DNA from: Suicoccus acidiformans
Lineage (GTDB): Bacteria > Bacillota > Bacilli > Lactobacillales > Aerococcaceae
Direction of reading: 5' to 3'
Assembly: GCF_003546865.1 (NCBI RefSeq)
Contig: NZ_CP023434.1
Span: 62,001 to 126,000 of the forward strand
Length of the DNA stretch: 64,000 nucleotides
The notes beneath the pieces are model-generated. The model was not told the DNA's origin and did not search any database. It worked only from the letters and a program-made list of their open reading frames with translations. Position 1 is the stretch's first letter, and each line of letters begins with the position of its first letter. Of this stretch, positions 53,800 to 62,381 are shown piece by piece. Both the position numbers and the translations under genes were made by a program.

Positions 53800-54687
53800 A
53801 TGAAGAAACACATCAATAAAATTCTTGTCCTAATTCTAGGCATACTTGCGGTGGCTGAGTTAGGCTATGCATTTCAGAATAAGTCTGATGCGCCAACTAG
53901 CAGAAGCAACCAAGAAATCCAATTAGCGTATGTTGCTTGGGATTCAGAAATTGCTTCGACTCATGTAATTGGTCAAGTACTGGAGGACCTAGGTTATAAA
54001 GTCACACTAACACAATTGGATAATGCGATCATGTGGGAAGCTGTGGCAACAGGCGAAGCCGATGCAATGGTATCTGCTTGGCTACCCGGGACCCATGCTG
54101 CCCAATATGAACGCTATGGCTCAGACTTAGTAGATCTTGGGGTAAATTTAGAAGGGGCGGCTATCGGCTTGGTTGTACCGTCCTATATGTCAGTTACTTC
54201 AATTGAGGACTTGACGCAAGAGGCGAATCAGGTAGTAACGGGGATTGAACCCGGTGCAGGAGTCGTTGCTGCGACAGAAGAGGCTTTAGCTACTTATCCG
54301 AATCTTTCAACTTGGCAACTTGAAACGTCATCATCTGGTGCAATGACAACCTTATTGCAGGACGCTTATGCCAAGCAAGAAGAAGTTATTGTAACTGGCT
54401 GGTCACCTCATTGGAAGTTCCAAACGATGGATTTACACTACTTAGAAGATCCACTAAATGTTTTTGGAGATGCAGAATCCATTCATACCTTAGTTCGGAC
54501 AGGTCTAGAGCAGAATCTTCCAGAAGCCTATCAAGTACTTGATAACTTTTATTGGTCAGTGGATGATTTAGAGCAAGTGATGTTAGACATCTCCCAAGGC
54601 ATGTCTCCTGCAGAAGCGGCCAGACAGTGGGTTGATGCAAATGCCGATAAAGTGGCAACATGGACAAGTGACATTGAAGGTTTATAA
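53800..54687 (+). CDS. opuAC: Glycine betaine-binding protein
   Basis: OpuAC/ProX-type binding protein (295 aa): IQLAYVAWDSEIASTHVIGQ, EAVATGEADAMVSAWLPGTH and DLGVNLEGAAIGLVVP. Trp residues that form the aromatic betaine cage are present (AWDS, SAWLPG, WSPHWK). The N-terminal hydrophobic helix (about residues 8-25) ends GYAFQNK without a lipobox cysteine and with a poor cleavage site, so it may stay as an uncleaved membrane anchor. The ATG at 53800 lies after AAAAGGG. Confidence 0.92.
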   Translation: MKKHINKILVLILGILAVAELGYAFQNKSDAPTSRSNQEIQLAYVAWDSEIASTHVIGQVLEDLGYKVTLTQLDNAIMWEAVATGEADAMVSAWLPGTHAAQYERYGSDLVDLGVNLEGAAIGLVVPSYMSVTSIEDLTQEANQVVTGIEPGAGVVAATEEALATYPNLSTWQLETSSSGAMTTLLQDAYAKQEEVIVTGWSPHWKFQTMDLHYLEDPLNVFGDAESIHTLVRTGLEQNLPEAYQVLDNFYWSVDDLEQVMLDISQGMSPAEAARQWVDANADKVATWTSDIEGL

Positions 54688-54773
54688 TACGTATCACGTA
54701 AGCAGCAAGCAAATGTGGTCATTGCCAAACAACGCAGGCCAAGCTGGCTATTGTATGTGAGTTGATAGTGATT

Positions 54774-54809
54774 GAACCCCGTGGATTATTAAGTTCACGG
54801 GGTTCTTGA
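54774..54809 (+). terminator. Terminator of the opuA operon
   Basis: GAACCCCGTG and CACGGGGTTC form a perfect 10-bp stem with a 12-nt loop, followed by TTGATG. The T-tract is short. Confidence 0.8.
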
Positions 54810-54916
54810 TGTATTGAGGAAGGTGTAAGCAGATATGAAAGGGTTATCACAAAATAATTTGAAAACAATTCATAATATGATAAGATATATTTATTATAAG
54901 AATAGGAGGCTTTCTT

Positions 54917-56869
54917 ATGAAGTGGATGAAACGCATTTTATCAGTCGTTGCGATAGGATTATTACTGTTATCGAGCGCATCATCTCTTGTGAATGTCTTT
55001 GCACAAGCGGAGGGGCTAGCTTTTACAGCAGGTACTTATCGCGGGGAAGCGGAAGGTTTTGGCGGTACAGTTGAAGCTGAAGTTACTGTCTCTGAAGGAG
55101 CAATTGATGATATTGTGGTGATGGGTGACGGTGAAACACCGGATATTGGTGGGGCAGCGATGGCTCAAATCGCGGAAGCAGTCGTCAACTCCCAAAGCTT
55201 AGCGGTTGATACGGTGTCCGGTGCGACCGTATCAAGTGAAGCAATCTTGTCAGCAATTGAACAGGCTTTAGTTGAAGCTGGTGGCGATGTGGATTACTTG
55301 AAAGATCCAGCCAATGCTTCGCAAGTTGAAGTTGCTGAGCAAGCGGATATTGATGCAGATGTGGTTATTGTAGGAGCAGGTGGAGCCGGTTTGGCAGCAG
55401 CAGTTGAAGCTGCAGAAGCCGGTAAACATGTGATTGTGCTTGAACAGTTAACGGTAGTTGGTGGTAATACCAACCGGGCAACAGGTGGTATGAACGCTTC
55501 TGAAACATCTGTACAAGAAGAATTAGGTATTGAAGACTCCAATGAAACGTTCTATAACGATACCTTTGAAGGGGGCCATGAATTAAATGACCCAGAGCTT
55601 TTAACAACTATGGTTGAGCATTCAGCCGAAGCCTTAGAATGGATTAATAGCTTGGGCGCTAACTTAAATGATGTATCCTTCTCAGGTGGTGCGACCAATG
55701 CTCGGATTCATAAACCAGAAGACGGCAGTGCTGTTGGCCCGATTATTGTTAATGCGTTGAGTGAGCGTTTAGAAGAACTTGGCGTAGAGGTATTACTTGA
55801 AGCGAAGGTAACAGCTATTAACCAAGACGATGCGGGTGTTATTACCGGTGTTACGGCTCAAAAGAAAGACGCCAATGAATTTGTCGTCAATGCACCTGCG
55901 GTTGTATTAGCGACTGGAGGCTTTGGCGCTAATCCAGAAATGATTAAAGAATATGATGCGACGAAGGCACAATTTGAAACAAGTAACCATCCGGGCGCTG
56001 ATGGAAGTGGAATTGCCATGGCACAGGCAGTTGGTGCCGATGTTTACCAAATGGAATACATCCAAACACATCCAACGACTCAACCAGGAACCGGAAAGCT
56101 TTATACGGAAGGTGTTCGTGGGGATGGGGCAATTCTAGTCAATAAAGAAGGCTTACGTTTCATAGATGAGTTAGAAACACGTGACGTAGTCTCTGAAGCA
56201 ATTCTTGAACAGACGGATAGTCAAGCGTATTTGGTGGTAAGTCAAGATATTGTTGATGGGAATAAATCCCTGCAAGGATATATCGATCAAGGGGATGCAA
56301 CGACTGGTGAAACGGTTGAAGCATTAGCAGAAGCCTTAGAAATCGATCCACAGACCTTGAAAGAAACCGTAGAAAACTACACAAGCTATGTACAGAATGA
56401 AGAAGATACTGAATTTGGACGCGAGAATATGAGCTCAGACTTAGCCACTGGCCCATATTATGCGATTCCAGTAACACCAGCAATTCATCATACCATGGGT
56501 GGCTTGAAGATTAATCCAGAAACGGAAGTATTAGATACTAACGGTGAGGTCATTCCTGGTCTTTATGCGGCCGGTGAAGTGGCTGGTGGTATCCATGGAG
56601 GCAACCGTATTGGTGGGAACGCAGTTCTAGATATTATCGTCTTTGGTCGAATTGCTGGCCAGAATGCTGCAGCCTTTGCTGGCGATGATACTAGTGCAAG
56701 TGCAGTTGATGAAGCTAGCGAAGTGAGTGAAGAAGCAGAAAGTACAGAAGCTGCTGAAGAAGCCGAGTCAAATGCAGACTCAGCTGAGGAATCAGCAGGA
56801 GTATCAAGGAAAGTATCCGAGGAGATCAGTGAAGAGACTTCCGAGGAAGTAAGTGAAGAAGCAGCGTAA
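54917..56869 (+). CDS. Exported FMN/FAD fumarate-reductase-like flavoprotein
   Basis: Extracellular flavoenzyme (650 aa). After a signal peptide (VFAQA, no lipobox) comes an FMN_bind domain (about 30-118) with the ApbE acceptor motif SGATVS. A FAD_binding_2 domain follows, with the dinucleotide motif VVIVGAGGAGLAAAVEA at about 152; IHHTMGGLKI and GGNRIGGNAVLD are the conserved C-terminal FAD and active-site segments. Relatives reduce fumarate or urocanate with electrons from the membrane quinone/flavin chain. The last 55 residues are a repetitive Glu/Ser tail. No cytochrome or NADH-dependent partner is adjacent. Confidence 0.9.
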   Translation: MKWMKRILSVVAIGLLLLSSASSLVNVFAQAEGLAFTAGTYRGEAEGFGGTVEAEVTVSEGAIDDIVVMGDGETPDIGGAAMAQIAEAVVNSQSLAVDTVSGATVSSEAILSAIEQALVEAGGDVDYLKDPANASQVEVAEQADIDADVVIVGAGGAGLAAAVEAAEAGKHVIVLEQLTVVGGNTNRATGGMNASETSVQEELGIEDSNETFYNDTFEGGHELNDPELLTTMVEHSAEALEWINSLGANLNDVSFSGGATNARIHKPEDGSAVGPIIVNALSERLEELGVEVLLEAKVTAINQDDAGVITGVTAQKKDANEFVVNAPAVVLATGGFGANPEMIKEYDATKAQFETSNHPGADGSGIAMAQAVGADVYQMEYIQTHPTTQPGTGKLYTEGVRGDGAILVNKEGLRFIDELETRDVVSEAILEQTDSQAYLVVSQDIVDGNKSLQGYIDQGDATTGETVEALAEALEIDPQTLKETVENYTSYVQNEEDTEFGRENMSSDLATGPYYAIPVTPAIHHTMGGLKINPETEVLDTNGEVIPGLYAAGEVAGGIHGGNRIGGNAVLDIIVFGRIAGQNAAAFAGDDTSASAVDEASEVSEEAESTEAAEEAESNADSAEESAGVSRKVSEEISEETSEEVSEEAA

Positions 56870-58358
56870 AGATTTTCGGCTCTTTGTCAAATAGGGTTGA
56901 TGAGTAAATTTAAGGTCAAGCGACTAAATTTGTTGCTTGATCTTTTTCTTTGTTCTTCGGTTCATAAAGTCGGCACATGAGTAATATTCTGTCTCTAAAA
57001 TGACTGAAGTTTCTGTAACCATAACCATTGCGTTTGAGTAGTTTAATCTTATTATTAATCCCTTCGATAGGACCATTACTAAGGCCTGCATGTGTGAGTG
57101 TGTTGTGGATATATTCCCCATACTTTCTGAACGTCCTTAATACACGCCTTAAGCCTTTTGAAAGTGTCATGGACCGGCTTTGTGCCAAAATCTCTTGATA
57201 TCGTTGCCAGTTCCTATCCCTTAAGGCATCGCCCAATTGATGCACCATTTGATAGGTATCCTTCAAGACGTCGTCGTGCTGAATGAGATAGTCCACAATG
57301 CTACGAGTATTGGTTAACCAATCAAACAGTGGGAAGCGATGGTATTCAGTAGACATTAAGTCGCTTTTTGGTTTGAGTATTAATTTCCAATAACGCTTAA
57401 GTTTATTATAGAGTCTTGAATCTTTATAACGAACCTCGTTCATGTAACGAATTCGTGTCCGATCTAATTCGCGATTTAAAGCTTGAATTAAATGGAACGG
57501 ATCAAGAATAATCTTTGCATTTGGAAACCATCGCTTTGCCAGGTGCATGTATGGTTCGTACATATCTATCGTAATGGTTTGAACTTGGTAACGTGCTTGG
57601 CGACTAAACCTTGAGAAATAAGCACTGAGTGAGTGTGTTTTTCTGTCTTCGACCACATCTACGATTTTATGTGACAGTGTATCACAACAGATGAAGCTCA
57701 TCGCTGCTTTAACCGACTTAACGCTTTTAAATTCATCAAAGGATAGATGCTCAGGCAACTGTTCAGTGGACCGTATTCGAATAGCTCGAGCGGTTTCATG
57801 AATCACCCGTCGGACTGTATTCAGTGATACAAAGGTATCTTTGGCGATATCTGTTTCACAAGTGACTCTTGTAGCGCGGTCCATAATCTGTTGTTTGACT
57901 TGATTCGTAATATAGCAGTCAGGATTAACGATGGATGTCTTCGCTGTAAATGACCGCCCACAGGCTTTGCATAAAAAGCGTTGCTTAGCTAGGATTAAGT
58001 AAGCAGGTAAGCCTGATTTGGCTGTTAATGTCAGACGAGAGGAGCGTTTTCCATTACTGACAATGACATAATCATTATTGGCAATGCCACAATGAGGACA
58101 AGCCTCTGGTTTATATGCCAATGTTCCTCGATAAAAGAGCGATGTTCGCCCTTTGAATTCTATCTCTTCACAATAATTCATATCGATTTCAATGTTTTTG
58201 TCTTTTAATTGGAAGGTTTTTTCGATAAAATGATTCATACGTAGATGTTCTCCTTTATTATTGGGTCAACTTTAATATTAAAGAACATCTGCGTTTTTTG
58301 CACTTAAAAACGGTCGAGAAATTTCCATCAACCGTATTTATTTTAGAACCAGATTTTC
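56870..58358 (-). mobile_element. ISL3-family insertion sequence with 8-bp target duplication
   Basis: The element spans 56878-58350, with ends GGCTCTTTGTCAAATAGGG and the complement of CCGTATTTATTTTAGAACC. AGATTTTC lies directly outside on both sides (56870-56877 and 58351-58358), a perfect 8-bp duplication as expected for ISL3. It landed between the stop codon of the flavoprotein gene and its terminator at 58360. Confidence 0.93.
56916..58238 (-). CDS. ISL3-family transposase
   Basis: The 440-aa transposase has an N-terminal zinc-finger part (CPHCGIAN, FLCKACGRSFTA), a helix-turn-helix, and the DDE_Tnp_ISL3 core (ITIDMYEPYMHLAKRWFPNA, DPFHLIQALNRELDRTR, and the C-terminal SNGPIEGINNKIKLLKRNGYGY with the catalytic Glu). 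The frame is complete, so the element may be active. Confidence 0.95.
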   Translation of the reverse strand: MNHFIEKTFQLKDKNIEIDMNYCEEIEFKGRTSLFYRGTLAYKPEACPHCGIANNDYVIVSNGKRSSRLTLTAKSGLPAYLILAKQRFLCKACGRSFTAKTSIVNPDCYITNQVKQQIMDRATRVTCETDIAKDTFVSLNTVRRVIHETARAIRIRSTEQLPEHLSFDEFKSVKSVKAAMSFICCDTLSHKIVDVVEDRKTHSLSAYFSRFSRQARYQVQTITIDMYEPYMHLAKRWFPNAKIILDPFHLIQALNRELDRTRIRYMNEVRYKDSRLYNKLKRYWKLILKPKSDLMSTEYHRFPLFDWLTNTRSIVDYLIQHDDVLKDTYQMVHQLGDALRDRNWQRYQEILAQSRSMTLSKGLRRVLRTFRKYGEYIHNTLTHAGLSNGPIEGINNKIKLLKRNGYGYRNFSHFRDRILLMCRLYEPKNKEKDQATNLVA

Positions 58359-58359
58359 C

Positions 58360-58393
58360 AAAACCTACAAAAGCTTAGCTTTTGTAGGTTTTT
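58360..58393 (+). terminator. Former terminator of the flavoprotein gene
   Basis: AAAACCTACAAAAGC and GCTTTTGTAGGTTTT form a perfect 15-bp stem with a TTA loop and a T-run. The ISL3 insertion now separates it from its gene. Confidence 0.9.
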
Positions 58394-58464
58394 TGTTGAG
58401 GGGCTTTAAGAGACTTAGCTTAGTTCTGCATGATATAATAAAGGATAGAGATAAGGAGGGTTTT

Positions 58465-59193
58465 ATGTACTCAGAAGAATTAGCGAAGGCAGGCTTGTTG
58501 AATGTTCTAGGGGGCCAGTCATATAATTTCCGCATGCAAAGTGTTGGTGAGCAGATTGTTACGGAAGTAAACCGTCTAATGGCAGTATTGCCTGAGGCAC
58601 CTGAACACTTATATTCAATGACCCAAACCCATAGCAATCACATTGCCTACTGTGATGGGGAGAGTGGTGATGCTTATTTATTTGGCCGCCATTTCCCAGA
58701 TACAGATGCGTTAATAACGGACCGAACTGGTATCGCTTTATTAGTGAAATTTGCCGACTGCACACCAGTGATTCTTTACGATCCCCAAAAACAAGTTCAA
58801 GGCGTGGCGCATTCAGGTTGGCGGGGAACGGCACAGAAAATCAGCCTTAGTATGTTAGAGCAGATGATTGCGAATTTCGCTGTTCGTCCCGAAGACGTAC
58901 TGGCCTATATTGGCCCTTCGATTGACCAAGCAAATTATGAAGTGGGTACTGAGATCTATGAGGCTTTTGCTGGTATTGCTGATAGGGAGCGCTTTATTAT
59001 TCAAGGACGGTCAGCAGGAAAGTATCAATTGGATATGGCTTTGGCGAATGAAGCATTGCTTTTGGACTATGGTTTGAAGCCAGAGCAAATTTTGCGGGCG
59101 GATGTTTCGACTTATGAAGCCAAAGAATTACATTCTGCCCGCCGTGAAGGAAGAGACTATGGCTTGAATGCTATGTTGACTATGATGGTGTAA
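58465..59193 (+). CDS. pgeF: Peptidoglycan editing factor PgeF (YlmD/YfiH)
   Basis: The 242-aa protein of the former multicopper-oxidase-like family removes L-Ser-containing stems from UDP-MurNAc precursors and has purine nucleoside phosphorylase/deaminase activity in relatives. The zinc site His-Cys-His is in MTQTHSNH, KFADCTPVIL and VAHSGWRGT. AAGGAGG lies 7 nt before the ATG at 58465; earlier in-frame codons have no ribosome site. Confidence 0.9.
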   Translation: MYSEELAKAGLLNVLGGQSYNFRMQSVGEQIVTEVNRLMAVLPEAPEHLYSMTQTHSNHIAYCDGESGDAYLFGRHFPDTDALITDRTGIALLVKFADCTPVILYDPQKQVQGVAHSGWRGTAQKISLSMLEQMIANFAVRPEDVLAYIGPSIDQANYEVGTEIYEAFAGIADRERFIIQGRSAGKYQLDMALANEALLLDYGLKPEQILRADVSTYEAKELHSARREGRDYGLNAMLTMMV

Positions 59194-59203
59194 GGAGCAA
59201 TAT

Positions 59204-60196
59204 ATGCGAGCAATACAAATGGAGCAATTTGGGGGGCCTGAGCACTTACAATTAGTGGATATTCCCATTCCCGAACCGGGTCCAGGACAAGTCCGAATTC
59301 AAGTGATGACAGCTGGGTTGAATCCTAATGATCTGTATACGATGAAAGGTGATTATGCGGCATATATTCCCGAACTGCCCTATATGCCAGGTTATGATGG
59401 ATCAGGAATCGTCGATGCACTTGGTGAGGGAGTCCAATTCTTAAAACAAGGGGAAAGGGTCTTCTTTACGGGTTTTCTAGCGGATGTTAAGACAGGCTCA
59501 CTGGCTGAATATATCGTTATCGATGCGGCTGTTGTGCATGCCTTGCCTGAAGAACTGACCTTTGCGGAAGGGGCAGCCTTGGGTATACCTACTCTAGCAG
59601 CTTATCAAGCCGTATCACGGGCACAATTGCGCTCGGAAGATGTTGTGCTGATTCATGGGACGAGTGGTGCAGTAGGTTCTTATGCGGTCCAGCTAGCGTC
59701 TCGAAGAAGCAAATATGTCATCGGTACCTCAAGCACGAAAAAGGGTCGTGAGAGCATTAAAGCTTGGGGCGCAAATGATGCGATTCCGCACCTGCAGACC
59801 TTGCAAGCAGAAGCGGAACTAGAAAAGCATTTACCCCAAGCACCGGATGTGATTATAGAGATGCTTGCCGACCAGAATTTAAATCAGGATTTAGACGTAT
59901 TAGCCTTATATGGGAATATTGTAATTGTCGGGGCGCGTGGTGAGGTAAAGATAGCCCCTCGTCTAATTATGAATAAAGAAGCTGATATACGAGGGATTGC
60001 GATTGCTAATTTGCATCCGGAGGTCTACCAAAGTCATATGGAAGCAATTATTAATTTGCTGAAGGCCGGGGAGTTGAAACCAATAGTCGGTGCAGTCTAT
60101 CCTCTAGCTAAAGCCCCTGAAGTATATCGCACCCTCCTTGAACGACCTGCGCAAGGTAAAATCATTATTGCAGTCGGTGAAGCCGAGGCTTGCTGA
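59204..60196 (+). CDS. Zinc-independent MDR oxidoreductase (quinone reductase-like)
   Basis: NADP-dependent alcohol dehydrogenase-like protein (330 aa) of the zeta-crystallin/QOR branch. The N-terminal GroES-like domain (MPGYDGSGIV) lacks the zinc-binding Cys and His, and the nucleotide-binding motif is HGTSGAVGSYAVQLA (about 149). The substrate is unknown. It is 10 bp after pgeF and in one transcript with it. Confidence 0.85.
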   Translation: MRAIQMEQFGGPEHLQLVDIPIPEPGPGQVRIQVMTAGLNPNDLYTMKGDYAAYIPELPYMPGYDGSGIVDALGEGVQFLKQGERVFFTGFLADVKTGSLAEYIVIDAAVVHALPEELTFAEGAALGIPTLAAYQAVSRAQLRSEDVVLIHGTSGAVGSYAVQLASRRSKYVIGTSSTKKGRESIKAWGANDAIPHLQTLQAEAELEKHLPQAPDVIIEMLADQNLNQDLDVLALYGNIVIVGARGEVKIAPRLIMNKEADIRGIAIANLHPEVYQSHMEAIINLLKAGELKPIVGAVYPLAKAPEVYRTLLERPAQGKIIIAVGEAEAC

Positions 60197-60257
60197 TGTG
60201 CCTTGAGGTAGCATGGCGGTATTGTATAGGTATAAAAGCGAATTATTTCAATAACCA

Positions 60258-60294
60258 AAATCCTCGGTCTTCTTAAAAATAGACCGAGGATTTA
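60258..60294. terminator. Bidirectional terminator
   Basis: AAATCCTCGGTCT and AGACCGAGGATTT form a perfect 13-bp stem with a 10-nt loop between two convergent genes. Confidence 0.9.
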
Positions 60295-60309
60295 TGACTT
60301 AGCGCAATA

Positions 60310-61485
60310 TTAACGTAAGCTGGTAATGTACTCTTTGATGCGCTTCATTGCTTCTTCTAAGTCATCCATACTAGCGGCATAGCTTAAGCGAACATGATGT
60401 TCCCCGCCCGGTCCAAAGCCGGAACCAGGGATGAAACCGACACGCGCATGCTCCGCAACGTCTAACGCAAACTGGTAGCTGTCTTGTTCTAAATCCTCAG
60501 GGATACGGGCGAAGATGTAGAAGGCTCCGTTTGGCTTAGCAATGGTAAAGCCTAACTCTGTCATCGTTTGATAGACGAAATCCCGACGTGCTTGGTAAGC
60601 TTCGCGCATTGGCTCAGCATCGTTGGCACCATTTTGTAAGGCTTCATAGGCTGCTTCTTGGCTAATGGATGTGGCTGTTGTGACGAGTTGTTGGTGGACT
60701 TTGGTGACTTGTTCCATTACTGGGGCCTTTGCAAAGACCAAACCGACGCGCCAGCCGGTCATGGCATGAGATTTAGATAAGCCGTTGATTACGATCGTTT
60801 GCTCTGGCAAGAAATGACCGAGGGAGACGTGCTTGCCTTCGTAGACGAGTTCGCTATAAACCTCATCGCTAATAACAAAGACCGGACGGTCTTCCAGAAC
60901 TTTAGCAACAGCTTTTGCTTGTTCTTCGGTCCAAATAGCTCCGGTAGGATTGGATGGGTAGTTGATAAGCACAGCTTTAATGGCATCCCCATGTTCAGCA
61001 AAGGCTGCTTCAAGTTTCTCAGCTGTTAAGATAAAATTATCGGCTGAGGTGTCAATAAGAATCGGTTCGCCACCAATTAAACGAATCATCGACTGATACA
61101 TGCCGAAAAACGGTGAAGGGACAACGACTTTATCACCAGGGTTTAACACCGTTAACAGGGAAGCGAATAACGCTTCAGTAGCACCTACGGTGACAATGAC
61201 TTCGGTATTTGCATCATAACGTAATTGATATTTATTATTGAGGAAATGACTGGCTGCTTGGCGGAGTTTAAGGCTGCCTGGTGTTGGGAAATAGTGCGAT
61301 TCATCGCCTTCAATCGCCACGATTCCCGCCTGTTTCACATGGTCAGGGGTGGAAAAATCGGGTTCTCCTAAGGTTAATTTAATCATGCCGTCAATTTTGG
61401 ATATATGCTCATCGAAGGCTCGAATGGAGGAAGCCTGGATGTTTAAAGCATTCTGGTTGATACGTTGTAAGAGTGCGTCCATCAT
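60310..61485 (-). CDS. Class I aminotransferase (PatA/AraT-like)
   Basis: PLP aminotransferase (391 aa): KLTLGEPDFSTP, the cofactor-binding NYPSNPTGAIW, the Schiff-base lysine in INGLSKSHAMTGWRVG, and GSGFGPGGEHHVRLSYA. It is similar to N-acetyl-LL-diaminopimelate or aromatic aminotransferases of Firmicutes; the sequence alone does not decide. The start may be either of two adjacent ATG codons. It is convergent with the oxidoreductase gene and divergent from efp. Confidence 0.88.
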   Translation of the reverse strand: MMDALLQRINQNALNIQASSIRAFDEHISKIDGMIKLTLGEPDFSTPDHVKQAGIVAIEGDESHYFPTPGSLKLRQAASHFLNNKYQLRYDANTEVIVTVGATEALFASLLTVLNPGDKVVVPSPFFGMYQSMIRLIGGEPILIDTSADNFILTAEKLEAAFAEHGDAIKAVLINYPSNPTGAIWTEEQAKAVAKVLEDRPVFVISDEVYSELVYEGKHVSLGHFLPEQTIVINGLSKSHAMTGWRVGLVFAKAPVMEQVTKVHQQLVTTATSISQEAAYEALQNGANDAEPMREAYQARRDFVYQTMTELGFTIAKPNGAFYIFARIPEDLEQDSYQFALDVAEHARVGFIPGSGFGPGGEHHVRLSYAASMDDLEEAMKRIKEYITSLR

Positions 61486-61703
61486 GGATCATCAAATCCT
61501 TTCATCTAACTTGTTGGGCTAATGATACCATAGATTCAAAGATTTGGCACGGAATTCTCATGCAATTTTCATTTAATTATTTGAGAAGTGATTAGTAGAG
61601 AAATTTAGCTTGATTTGCCTAGTACTTCATGTAAAGGAAGAATGTCAATTCAATACATCTATGATATAATAAGTCAGTAATTGAATGTAAAGGAGACATG
61701 ATT

Positions 61704-62270
61704 ATGATTTCAGCAGTAGATTTAAGATCAGGTATGACGTTTATGAATGACGGGAAGCTAACGCGTGTAATGGAAGCGAGCCACCACAAGCCTGGTAAGG
61801 GGAACACGGTTATGCGAATGAAGCTTCGTGATGTGCACACAGGAGCAATCTATGATACGACTTTCCGCCCGGACGAGAAGTTTGAACGAGCGTATATTGA
61901 AACAAAAGAAGTTCAATATCTCTATCAAATGGGTGAGAGTGCAGTATTTATGGATTTGGAAACATATGAGCAATATGAATTACCTGTTGAAACCATTGAA
62001 GAAGAATTGAAATTCTTACTTGAGAATGAAAATGTGAAAATTCAATTCCATGGTAGCGACGTAATTGGTGTTGATGTACCAAGTTCGGTTACGTTAAAAG
62101 TTGTTGAAACACAGCCATCAATTAAAGGCGCAACGGTAACCGGATCAGGTAAACCTGCAACTCTTGAAACGGGCTTAGTCGTGAACGTACCAGACTTTAT
62201 TGAAGTTGGAGAACTACTTGAAATTTCAACGGCTGATGGCGGCTCATACCAACGTCGTGCACAAAAATAG
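61704..62270 (+). CDS. efp: Elongation factor P
   Basis: The 188-aa factor relieves ribosome stalling at polyproline. The three beta-barrel domains are intact. The loop HHKPGKGN carries Lys32, the modified residue; the adjacent Pro30 fits the subgroup modified with 5-aminopentanol in Bacillus. I chose the ATG at 61704, 8 nt after AAAGGAG, not the ATG two codons earlier. Confidence 0.96.
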   Translation: MISAVDLRSGMTFMNDGKLTRVMEASHHKPGKGNTVMRMKLRDVHTGAIYDTTFRPDEKFERAYIETKEVQYLYQMGESAVFMDLETYEQYELPVETIEEELKFLLENENVKIQFHGSDVIGVDVPSSVTLKVVETQPSIKGATVTGSGKPATLETGLVVNVPDFIEVGELLEISTADGGSYQRRAQK

Positions 62271-62381
62271 TCACTCAGATGTTATAATATTCCGAATATC
62301 CTCAGTAGGTTAGTCTTTCGTTTGATAGAGCCGAATCGGATATTCGGTTTTTAGCAGGAAAAGTGTAAGGAGGCAGGAATT

